From assembly GCA_001001925.1 (NCBI GenBank), contig LCLH01000017.1, positions 1-27,440 on the forward strand: 27,440 nucleotides of DNA, in the 5' to 3' direction. Under the pieces are notes generated by a model. That model was not told where the DNA came from and searched no databases. It saw only the letters and a program-made list of their open reading frames with translations. Source of the DNA: Candidatus Magasanikbacteria bacterium GW2011_GWC2_45_8. Its GTDB lineage: Bacteria > Patescibacteriota > Patescibacteriia > Magasanikbacterales > UBA10146. Below are positions 1-9,300 of the stretch, piece by piece (the stretch's first letter is position 1; every line of letters begins with the position of its first letter). The position numbers and the translations under genes are program-made.

Positions 1-3000
1 TGAAATCAAATTCAAGCACAGTGTCTTTGGTGAGAGTATACGCGAGAGGTGTTTTCTTTGCTGTGTATCCTTGCAAGAATAGAGTGGTGCCTCCGTCGGC
101 CTGTGTTAACGTGCCTCCTTGATCTATGACGGGGATAGAGGTTGAGAATGTTTTACCGGTGAAATTCGTTGATGTTGGCAAGGATGGAGCAGGTCCGTTT
201 CCCGCAGAGGCATCAAACTGGACAGAAAGAGGAGCTATGCCTGTGGCAGGAGTGAAGGAGGTGTTGACGGTGAGGGGAGGTACGGTAAAACTCCATGGAT
301 TGCTGTAAACAGAGACCCCCTGCAAATGAGCAACAACCTGCCAAAAGTATGTAGTATTTCCACTCACTGGAGGCAACTTAATTGAAGATGCGGTAATCCC
401 TGTGACAATGGGCGCAAGTATATTGCTATCTGATCCCAATAATACATCAAAACTATCTGCTGACCCACCGATTATTTTCCAAGAAAGCATTCCATCTTTA
501 GGAGGAGTTGAAGCAAGATCTAAAGGAGATACCGTGTCAAGCCTATAACTTGAAATGGTGTTATAATCCGCGCTGTTGTACATTGGCACGGAATTGCCAC
601 CTATATAACCGCGGAATAAAATCATAACCTTGCCACCTAATTCCGCTCCACCAATCGTGTTGTCATCCACACCCATGGTGAGGGCGGAAGTGCGCGCTTT
701 GAAATATGTCCCCGTACCCGTAAACAACGCATGATACGCGCGGTTCCATATTGAACCGTCATCGGTTGTTTCTTGCTTCACATAAAACACTTGATAATTG
801 CCATCTGCACTTTGAGCTGTGCGGAAACTATTTATACTTTCCTTACCCGTTATGCCTGTTACTGACAAAGCAGAAATGATAACGCTGGATACTGCGGAAA
901 AATCCGTAGAAAACCGCAATGCTTTCACGTCATATTTATACCCTGTTTTCTGCGTCCCCTGTCTATAGAATAAATCATATGTGTTGCCTCCCCTTGCAAA
1001 AAGCATGGTGTCATACGACCCGTTGGTATATTCATTCAACCGCCAAGCTTCCAGAATCTCCGCTTTTTTAACAAACTGTTGTGCGATCAAAATTTGCTCA
1101 AGATCCGCCTTGCTTTTAATCTGTGGCAGCCAATTATAGAGCGTCGCGTCGTTTGGATTAGCAGCCACAATAGATACGAACTTGCCCGCATCTTCAACAT
1201 ACACATCCAAATCAGCTTTTGGTATTTCACGCTTCATAACGGGCACTCCCGCGCTCCATGAGCTTCCGGTCTTTTTTCGCGCCCAGAACTGATTTTTATA
1301 CCAATAAGAAATAACCCTATTCCCGTTTTCAACAATGATAGTCTGTCTGCTTGTCCAATCATCGGTCAGTGTTTCCGTATTTTTCCAATTGGCATATCCA
1401 TCCCCTTCCCTATATTTCAATGCCTTAAATCCCGTCTGCGTACTAAAAACATATCCTTCCGCCCACACCACCGACACCGTACCATCCGTCGCCACCGCAA
1501 GACGCGCCTCGCTTGAGTCAGTGGTGTCGTTTGATAATTGCATGCTGGAAACGAGCGCGTCATTTGCAATATGCGCGTACTGAATCTCATCTTTATCCAA
1601 TCCCGCTATACCCCCACCCGGCGTGGATTGAAATACGATATGCAGGTCGCCGTTTTGCGCTTTTACGGCGCGCACATCATTTATTGATACATCATCTCCA
1701 CCGGTAGCGGAGGAATACCAGTACTCTTTTACCGTAAGCGGAGCGCTCCATACGCCGCCTGACAATTTCCGATACACCAAACGCTTAAACTGCCCCGCTT
1801 GATCATAGGTATATCCGGCAAACTCTCGGTACAGAATCTCCAACGAACCGTCCTGATTCATAAACAACGAATCAATATATCGTTCATTGCCGTATGCGCT
1901 CGTAATGCCGGGGAACTGTTGCGGCGCTCCCCACGGAGCGTGTGGCAAAGGCGTTTTATCTACTACCGCAAAAGGATCTGATTCTACCAATGCACAATTA
2001 TTATTTGTATCGCACACACTCAATATAACCGTTACTGCCGCGCTTACATTATTTGAATACAACGGCATGGTATATTCATAAGACGTCTTGGTAATATCAT
2101 AATTTCCCTGAACTACGCTTTGATTATTACCATATTTGAGTCTTATGGAATCAATTGTCTTCAATGGACTGGCTGTTTTAATTGACCAATTAATTGTTTT
2201 CTGTTCACCAAGAGACCATTCATTATTAGTAAGACCTTGCACTGTCACCGTGCCGGTGGGCGAAGTGCCGTCAATAATTTCAAACGGTCCCCACTCTTGG
2301 GTTGCTGAATTACCTTGATAATCATAAATAATCGCTTTTACTTTGTAACCTTTACCAAGCAAATTTGCCGGCACAAACCAAGGGAATAATGATTCACTAC
2401 CGTTGGTTGGCTGACCGCCCAAAAACTCCCATGCATCTTTGTTGGGATCAAACAAGAAAAATTCCGAGCGTTCAAGATACACATTATCATTGCCAAAAAC
2501 CAATAATTCCGCATCTATCTGATTTTTTACTATGTAATTAGACTTATACCGTATTTCAAAACTTGTAATCGTGGGTGGTGTTGTATCCGGCTTGAGCCGA
2601 GTAAACACTTTTGCGGTACTTGTAGCGCCAATGGGCGATGATACTTTTGTGTACAGTTCTTCATATTGATATTCGTAAACACGCAAAGCTGTTGAGCCAT
2701 TGGGAATATTTGAAAATGCAAATGCACCCGTAGAATCCGACTTGCCATTGGCGCTGTAGCCGTACAATGAAACACTTGGCAAATTTTCCCCGTCTTTGAC
2801 AACTGTCCCCTGCAAACCACTCATATACTTTTTTGGATCTGCCGAAACGCGCACGTCGGTTGTGGCGGTAAAATAAGTGACAGTATTTCCATCTTTGTGC
2901 ATGACTCCGGCAGTTACTTCATATACTTTTCCTTCTGTAAATCCGGTCAAAAAAGCGCCATTCCAAGAATCGTCGATTGGGTAATAACCCCATGAAGCTG

Positions 3001-5167
3001 TTCCCTTTTCCCGCAACATAACCACATAATTCAACCGATTTGAATCTGCCTTTTTCTGCCAGCGCACATTGATCCCGGCAGAGCCGCCATTTTCATACTG
3101 TTGCGCAATGTAATACAAAGGCAGTGCCGGTGTTGCGTCTGCCGGAGCGGCAAACATGAATGTTTGAGCAAGCCAATTATTTTTATATGAACTCTCCCCC
3201 GCGCCTTCTACATACCATTTCATTTCAGTATCGCCTATAAAACGCGTGGTATCGGGGAATGTCAAAATAAGAGACATGGTTTGTTGAGGAGCCAATACAA
3301 TGTTATTGGCAGAAAAATCCCATGGCGTGTCAAGATTTAGATTATCAGCAAACTGATACAAGGTAGCCGCCACAGATGGCGCGTAACCACGATTCGTAAT
3401 AGTCAATTCAAACGTGGCTGGTGTTTTTTCAACGAGCGCCGTGGTCGCCTTGACCGCGGTAATGGTCAAATCCGGCGCGGCTAACGCGCGCAACGCTTCC
3501 ACTGTTGTTTGCAACGACGCGCCAAATCCCCCACTCCCTTCAGCGGACTCACGCACGTGCGTTTGAAGCGCCCTGCGGCCATCCGGCAATTCTGCATATA
3601 TTCCAAATGTTGTCGCGGTCATTGCAGTGTCTATTGTATCTGCGGATCCAATGAGTGTGCCTCCCGTTGAATTAGTATGCATTTTGAGATAATTCAAAAG
3701 CGCGGTGATTTTGCTTTGAATAGTAATTTGGAGCGTTCCATCTGCCGAGCCGACTGTAAACCCTTGGAATGGAGCAAGAGAACGCGCGGTATTGTTGATT
3801 AAATAAAAACTTGCGGCGCTGTCTTTTGTGTAATAGATGGCACCATCATCCGCAATATGGGTTGCCACATAGAAAAGAGCTTGCGGCAAAGCACCTTGTA
3901 TTTCCGTGTTGGCGGCATAATACGCAAGCGCCACCTGCATGGTAGTATCCACGTCGCTTGTATAGCGTGCGTCCAATCCATATCCCCCATCGTCCGCGTT
4001 TTTTGTTGCTTTTATTTCATCAAGCAACGCTTGTGCGGGCGCCGATTGTCCCAGTCCGGTCAGCACGCGCGACTTGAGCGCTTTTTCTCTGTTGTTTTGC
4101 GGAACAGTTATGGTCAGATAATTCAACGCAGCAGTGTATTGACCGCTTGAAGTGAGGCCAAATGTGGTTGCCATCCATACCACCTGCGCGGTGGTTTCAT
4201 ATTGATTATTCTCTCCAAAACTTCCATCCGGATTTTGCTGTTGTGAAAGCCAATACAAAGCACGATCTGATGGATTTTGTTCAATGCCATCGTAATACGC
4301 AATCAATGGGGTAAGATTTTCCGCGCGCGCGGCAGGTATGCTCACCAAAGAGTGCGCTTTTTGCACAATCCACTGCATGATGCGCAGAAGTGCGCCTTTG
4401 CGCGGCGCAGGAGCCGACACGCCGGTGCCTGATGCAGGCGGCGTCACGGCTCCAGAAGACGTGGATGCTTTTTGAGCACGCGCGCGAAGCCCTTCAATGG
4501 TAACATCTGAAAGACGATGCGACGCCGATGCAGATTGTGAACCGACACGCTCTATTGACGGCGCTGGTGGCGGTGATACCGCATGCAACCTAGGCGAGAG
4601 CAAGCGAGGCGCCGTGCGCACATCCACGCGATGCGTACGAGCAAATTCTTCATCTTCTACCTTCATGGCGCGTGCGCGTTCTTCTTCCGCTGACAGGCCA
4701 AACCCTTGCAAGCGCAAAGTGCCTTGTATTCGTGCTAGCACTTTATCACGCGCACCTTGTGGGACAGTCTTTCTTAATTCATCACGCAACGCGCGAACCG
4801 TCTCACGCACCGCTTGAGGCGCGTTATAATGCTCCAAAAATGCGTCATCGGTCATGCGGTGAGGCGCAGGTGGAGTGATCTTTTTTGCTTCTTCTGCATT
4901 TTTTACTGCATTCACTGCGCGCCGATACACGTCTTGTTCTTCCGGAAACACAATCTCTTTATCCCATGCAATTTTTGACCAATCAGTTGCAAAAGCATTC
5001 TTATCTTCCGGAAACGGCGGCAATACGCGCAGTACAGGCGGAGATGCTTGCGTAGTCTTTGCGCGGGCAGGCGGCAAGGCGCCACGCGTTGCGGCTTGCG
5101 CAAAAATCGGCGCGCCTGTTTGTAAAACGACCGAAAGGATGACAAAGGAATATATTATGCGGCGCAT
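1..5167 (-). CDS. Giant secreted multidomain protein (3' end outside window)
   Basis: Open from an ATG at 5167 down to base 2 without a stop: 1722 codons seen, C-terminus missing. The N-terminus has a short basic start and a hydrophobic stretch ending near GAPIFAQA, read as a signal peptide. Visible regions, with rough residues: Ala/Glu-rich linker 20-280; an alpha/alpha toroid of the prenyltransferase/squalene-cyclase repeat type at 300-562 (QNPDGSFGENN, DDGGYGLD, GSGGFGAS); a CARDB-like domain 565-660; fibronectin-like 680-760; carboxypeptidase-regulatory-like 784-842; two Ig-like domains to 1070; a WxxG-rich beta-propeller-like region 1080-1535; fibronectin-like 1541-1620; then a PKD-like start. 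Such modules bind ligands or cell-wall partners at the surface; no catalytic site is visible. It lies 65 bp behind the HD gene, so it may have its own promoter (TATACT at 5213-5208). No clear Shine-Dalgarno site. Function unknown. Confidence 0.85.
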   Translation of the reverse strand, partial: MRRIIYSFVILSVVLQTGAPIFAQAATRGALPPARAKTTQASPPVLRVLPPFPEDKNAFATDWSKIAWDKEIVFPEEQDVYRRAVNAVKNAEEAKKITPPAPHRMTDDAFLEHYNAPQAVRETVRALRDELRKTVPQGARDKVLARIQGTLRLQGFGLSAEEERARAMKVEDEEFARTHRVDVRTAPRLLSPRLHAVSPPPAPSIERVGSQSASASHRLSDVTIEGLRARAQKASTSSGAVTPPASGTGVSAPAPRKGALLRIMQWIVQKAHSLVSIPAARAENLTPLIAYYDGIEQNPSDRALYWLSQQQNPDGSFGENNQYETTAQVVWMATTFGLTSSGQYTAALNYLTITVPQNNREKALKSRVLTGLGQSAPAQALLDEIKATKNADDGGYGLDARYTSDVDTTMQVALAYYAANTEIQGALPQALFYVATHIADDGAIYYTKDSAASFYLINNTARSLAPFQGFTVGSADGTLQITIQSKITALLNYLKMHTNSTGGTLIGSADTIDTAMTATTFGIYAELPDGRRALQTHVRESAEGSGGFGASLQTTVEALRALAAPDLTITAVKATTALVEKTPATFELTITNRGYAPSVAATLYQFADNLNLDTPWDFSANNIVLAPQQTMSLILTFPDTTRFIGDTEMKWYVEGAGESSYKNNWLAQTFMFAAPADATPALPLYYIAQQYENGGSAGINVRWQKKADSNRLNYVVMLREKGTASWGYYPIDDSWNGAFLTGFTEGKVYEVTAGVMHKDGNTVTYFTATTDVRVSADPKKYMSGLQGTVVKDGENLPSVSLYGYSANGKSDSTGAFAFSNIPNGSTALRVYEYQYEELYTKVSSPIGATSTAKVFTRLKPDTTPPTITSFEIRYKSNYIVKNQIDAELLVFGNDNVYLERSEFFLFDPNKDAWEFLGGQPTNGSESLFPWFVPANLLGKGYKVKAIIYDYQGNSATQEWGPFEIIDGTSPTGTVTVQGLTNNEWSLGEQKTINWSIKTASPLKTIDSIRLKYGNNQSVVQGNYDITKTSYEYTMPLYSNNVSAAVTVILSVCDTNNNCALVESDPFAVVDKTPLPHAPWGAPQQFPGITSAYGNERYIDSLFMNQDGSLEILYREFAGYTYDQAGQFKRLVYRKLSGGVWSAPLTVKEYWYSSATGGDDVSINDVRAVKAQNGDLHIVFQSTPGGGIAGLDKDEIQYAHIANDALVSSMQLSNDTTDSSEARLAVATDGTVSVVWAEGYVFSTQTGFKALKYREGDGYANWKNTETLTDDWTSRQTIIVENGNRVISYWYKNQFWARKKTGSSWSAGVPVMKREIPKADLDVYVEDAGKFVSIVAANPNDATLYNWLPQIKSKADLEQILIAQQFVKKAEILEAWRLNEYTNGSYDTMLFARGGNTYDLFYRQGTQKTGYKYDVKALRFSTDFSAVSSVIISALSVTGITGKESINSFRTAQSADGNYQVFYVKQETTDDGSIWNRAYHALFTGTGTYFKARTSALTMGVDDNTIGGAELGGKVMILFRGYIGGNSVPMYNSADYNTISSYRLDTVSPLDLASTPPKDGMLSWKIIGGSADSFDVLLGSDSNILAPIVTGITASSIKLPPVSGNTTYFWQVVAHLQGVSVYSNPWSFTVPPLTVNTSFTPATGIAPLSVQFDASAGNGPAPSLPTSTNFTGKTFSTSIPVIDQGGTLTQADGGTTLFLQGYTAKKTPLAYTLTKDTVLEFDF

Positions 5168-5207
5168 AGGAATAAAATTAGGAAGGATTATTTTTTAAAT
5201 TTTAAAA

Positions 5208-5213
5208 AGTATA
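5208..5213 (-). promoter_or_regulatory. Possible -10 box for the giant secreted protein
   Basis: On the minus strand the 65-bp gap before the start at 5167 contains TATACT, preceded two bases earlier by TG. No good -35 box stands 16-18 bases upstream. It would give an AU-rich leader of about 35 bases. This is a motif match only. Confidence 0.3.
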
Positions 5214-5232
5214 CACATTTTTAACCGAAAGG

Positions 5233-5796
5233 TCATGAATGTAACTTAATCGCTTTCTTTCGCAAAAAATTTTCAAACCATAGGACACATGCTTGAGATT
5301 TATCCCCTGTCTCATTGTCACATCGAAAAAATTTATAATATAAATCAATGCTATCACCCAATAATCGCAATAAATTATTAAGTCGTTCTTCCGACTTATC
5401 CCATGCGTCTGAATCATGACCTTTTTTCCATGCATTAAAAGCCTCATCGTGCTGTTCTATTATCCTCAAAAGATCAACATCTTGAACATACCTTTCAGCA
5501 AAAATTCGCGCTAAAACAGCATGATTATTTCTTCCTACTTTTGGTTTTGAAATGTCCACTTTATATTTAAAGGTATCATGGATGATTGCTATTATCCGTA
5601 ATTTTCCTCTCTCATTGTTTATAATATCAAGATTATTAATATTCTCTAAAACCGCTTCAATGTGGTGAATGATGGCTCCTTCAGGATGGCTTTCTCTAGG
5701 CATACCCCAACATGACCCTAAAATCCATTCGGAATCCTGCATGACACGCTCTTCAAGTTTATTTTCTGCAATAATTGCCATATAGACTAAAATCAC
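5233..5796 (-). CDS. HD-domain protein (probable metal-dependent phosphohydrolase)
   Basis: 187 aa. HD-superfamily metal ligands are visible in order: H44/H45, H73-D74 (IIHDTFKY), H92 and H116-D117 (IIEQHDEAF). This is the usual H...HD...H...D layout of small HD hydrolases that cleave phosphate esters or nucleotides; the substrate cannot be told. No membrane segment. The assigned start is GTG at 5796, overlapping the upstream stop (TAGTG); an ATG at codon 6 (5781) is an alternative, and neither has a Shine-Dalgarno site. The gene is AT-rich like its upstream neighbour and is very likely translationally coupled to it. The overlap ties its role to the zinc-ribbon protein and perhaps to the 1564-aa surface protein above. 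Confidence 0.8.
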   Translation of the reverse strand: MILVYMAIIAENKLEERVMQDSEWILGSCWGMPRESHPEGAIIHHIEAVLENINNLDIINNERGKLRIIAIIHDTFKYKVDISKPKVGRNNHAVLARIFAERYVQDVDLLRIIEQHDEAFNAWKKGHDSDAWDKSEERLNNLLRLLGDSIDLYYKFFRCDNETGDKSQACVLWFENFLRKKAIKLHS

Positions 5797-6299
5797 TAAA
5801 CTTCTTTTTCAAATAACGGCTGTTCCTTATCATCTTTATACAATTGATATGCACAATGTTCACACACGCCAATAAAAGGACGAACAAGATTATTCTGAGT
5901 GAAATGTTTCTGTGTTGTATTGCACTTAGGACATGTAATTAAAAAATTAATTCGGCCCCAGCTCGGATACTCATTGGACATTCGTCTATCGTAGCCTGTC
6001 CTATCTCTTGGATCTTCAAACTCTCTATATTCGTATTCTATATGATATATAATCTCGTGGACATCTTCTTTCATAAAAAAACTTTTCCAAACTTTTTTAT
6101 TATTCTCTATTGTTTTTATAACTGCAAGAAAATTGTGTCCAGCACATTGTGTTTTTTTTATATCTTTATGAATAATAACCGTGCGATGAAGTTTCTTACA
6201 GACCGCACAATCTAAAGATATCTCTGTCGTCTCCAATGGTTGTATGATAACGTCTTTTCTACAAATAAGTATTGCTTTAGCGGCAAAATTTATTTTCAT
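5796..6299 (-). CDS. Zinc-ribbon protein of unknown function
   Basis: 167 aa, no signal peptide or membrane segment. Three CxxC knuckles can be seen: C31/C34, C123/C126 and C146/C149. The last two form a likely zinc ribbon near the C-terminus, and the first may pair with C52/H55. The middle is charged, with many Glu, Arg and Tyr residues (res. 85-112). I do not recognise a family. It begins 12 bp after the stop of the 1564-aa surface/toxin-like protein and shares its stop with the HD gene start. In polymorphic-toxin loci this is where an immunity gene sits, so that role is possible, but only position and shared AT-rich composition support it. Confidence 0.75.
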   Translation of the reverse strand: MKINFAAKAILICRKDVIIQPLETTEISLDCAVCKKLHRTVIIHKDIKKTQCAGHNFLAVIKTIENNKKVWKSFFMKEDVHEIIYHIEYEYREFEDPRDRTGYDRRMSNEYPSWGRINFLITCPKCNTTQKHFTQNNLVRPFIGVCEHCAYQLYKDDKEQPLFEKEV

Positions 6300-6311
6300 A
6301 AAAAATAAAAA

Positions 6312-9300
6312 TTATTTTGGTATATGCTCTACTATTTTCACTGTAATAGACGAATCAATCCCTTTTATCACACTCTTCACATCACCCAAACTTTCAAAGG
6401 TTGGATACATGTGCCCCGATGCATTTTCAATCTCTACAATACCTTTATTAACAAAACGCATTACGCCAGCCGACCTTACAGCCTCACTATTGCTTAATAT
6501 GGGATGAGGTAATTTGTATCCAACCGGACGAGGAGCAACAATCATGGTTCCGTCTTGTTTTAGAACAAAAATTATCTCTTCACCTTTTTGACTTAAATCA
6601 AAGAGTTCTTTATCGCTTAAAGCTTTTTTAATACTATAGAATCCATAGTCAAGATCACCCTTCAAATATCCATCTTTCGCAAGCAATCCTAAATCAAAAC
6701 CATCATAATCAAGAGGTTTTTTATACCACTTTGCCTCTTCTGAATATTTTGTTAAGAATCCGAATATTGGTTTACCTTTATATTTACCCGCTCTTGCCAG
6801 TCCGGCCAATGTTTCAGCTGTTTCTTCACTTATTTCTCCCATGATTTTCAATACCTTAAGATCTTCAACTTTGTTCATTACCCTAAGCTCACTCACAAAC
6901 TTCAATTTGCTTGCAGGAAAAATGATTAGTGCAACTTCACCAATCATCCGTCCTATCAAATATTCAGCACGTGCCTCACACCCGCCATTACCAAATTTAA
7001 AAGAGGTATTTATTTCATCCGCAGTTTCGGCATATACCTTATCTCCGGTTGCGACAAGAAAATCTTTGACCTTCTCCCAATTTAATTTGCTTACTTCATT
7101 TAAAATATCTTTGACATCCTCGTATGTTTGAACGGGATGAAAAATGCTATTTACTATACTCTTTACAGCGCCCCAGAGCATTGAGGCAACACCTGTGATA
7201 GTGTTAGCACCCGTATCAAGAATTCCTTCTAATGCAATCGCACTTAATTTCAAAAGGTTCTTCTCTCCACCATACACCTCGCATCTATACTTTTTATATG
7301 CAACTATCTTTGCGGCATCGCTCTTCAAAGTAGTATCCCACTCTATTTCTTTTTCATTTTCAAACTTTTGAAATACTTTGCCATTGTTATAAGCTCCTTG
7401 TTTGGGGTCACTATCTGGAAAACCCAATTCACCTCCGGTGCCATTATTTGCCGAATGTAATTTTGTAATTTCTCCATATGTATAATAAGTCCATGTTAAT
7501 CCCCATGATTTATATTTATATACATGCCCGTTCACAAAATTCTGCCAAAAACCATCTTTTATATTGTCACTATCTGCCGCTTGAGTTTCATCATTCAATG
7601 GAAATCCTAATTTCTTTATAACTGATAAGTCATCATTGTCTCCGTTTAACTTACTTAAAATATCACTATGCGCACGAAAAACCGATCCGTTTTGCGCTGT
7701 GGGTACAGGAACATAATAAATTGTTGCATGGTCCCCACAATTTTTCCATCCATCAGTTTCACATGCAGATTGCTTATACGTACCAACAATAGAAGAAAAA
7801 CTAGCGTTTAACTTTTCTCCATCGGCTAGCCATGTTGAATCGCATGTTGAAAGATTTCGGTCGCACTGCGGAAGGCTTTTTTTCTGTTTTATATAGTCAT
7901 CAACTTTCTTTAAAACATCCGACTGCATTACCCAACCACCAATATATTCATTATTTATGCTAGGATTATAATATTTAATTGCCTCGGTGGTAAGAATAAA
8001 AGAATGTTGAACATCACCAAAATAAATAGGTGCTTGTTTTTGCGCCTCTTCTTCGTCGGCTCCTTCTTTTTTTGCCTCCGCATAGCCTTTTTCCGTTCTT
8101 TCAGCACATGGAGGTCCAAATTTTTCTTGCCAATCTGCCTGTGTTTGAATTACATCATATCTTTTTTTCAACATTGAACACGCAAGATTGAGATCATCTT
8201 TTGGTTTATCTTTAAATACAAATTTATAGCCTATCCACTTTTTTATTCCATTCACTATCTCTTCCTTTACCACGTCAACATTCCAAAAAGCAATTTTAAC
8301 CTCCGGCACTTCTTTTGATGCGACATACATCGTAGTCTCCCCCCCGTTCTGCATAGCCTGCTCGCCTATCGCGTAAGTGCCTGTCCATTCCGGATCCAAC
8401 GAAACATAGATCACTCCCGTCCAATTTCCTTTGTTCACCGGCTTTTGTGGCGTAACAATCATATTGCCTTTTTGCACATCCGCATGCATCACCGTCTTGG
8501 TGTTTGTGGAAAACTGTAATGTGTCAATCTCGTTTTCATTTGCGCTCGTGATGTTATGAATTGTATAATCTGCGGGCTTGCCATAGGCATATTGCAACCC
8601 TTTGACGGTAGAAATACTTTCCAAGCCTGTGATATCTTCAAACAACCTTCCTTCCAAATGTGACAACGCTTCTCCCCACAACAGACGAAAATCTTTACGA
8701 TGATTCGTGTAATCTCCTCTATTTGAATAATCATTTATGAACACGGAAGCGTCTATGCTCAAACCCTTAAAATCAAATGTGGTGGGCACGCCGTTTTGGA
8801 TGCTCAACACGCGGTTTTCCGTGACCACTGCGCGAGAAACAACTATGTGCGATGAATAATCAAGCGAGCCCGCAATGAGTGCGCTTTCCACCTCACTGCG
8901 CTTAAGATATTCGCGCGCAAGACCTGTTTCTCCATGCAAAAGAATGTTTGAATCGGAATCCTGCGATGGGTCTGCCTGCACGCGGGAAAACACCATCACA
9001 ATGCCCTCTTTGTTGCCCGCTACGGAAAATTTTTCATCATTATATATTGTTGCGCCGTTTAGAGTGTACATGAACTGCAACACCAGCGCGTCGCCAATCT
9101 TGACCGGTGCGGAACCGTTGTAATGCGCGTAATCATCCGGCACGTCCGCATACGGAATGAGTGAGACAAGCGCGGATGGCGTTCCTGCAATGCCGCCATA
9201 GCTGTCTATTACCTGATTATCCGCTTCCGTGGCGCCGGTGTACCCAAGCTGAATATCTTTATTATTCACTTCGCTTGCAAAAAATGTTTTTTCAAACACG

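Noticed and set aside
5796..6299. Zinc-ribbon protein as a transcription factor or topoisomerase fragment
   Set aside because: No helix-turn-helix or catalytic motif is visible; the CxxC pairs alone do not decide a function.
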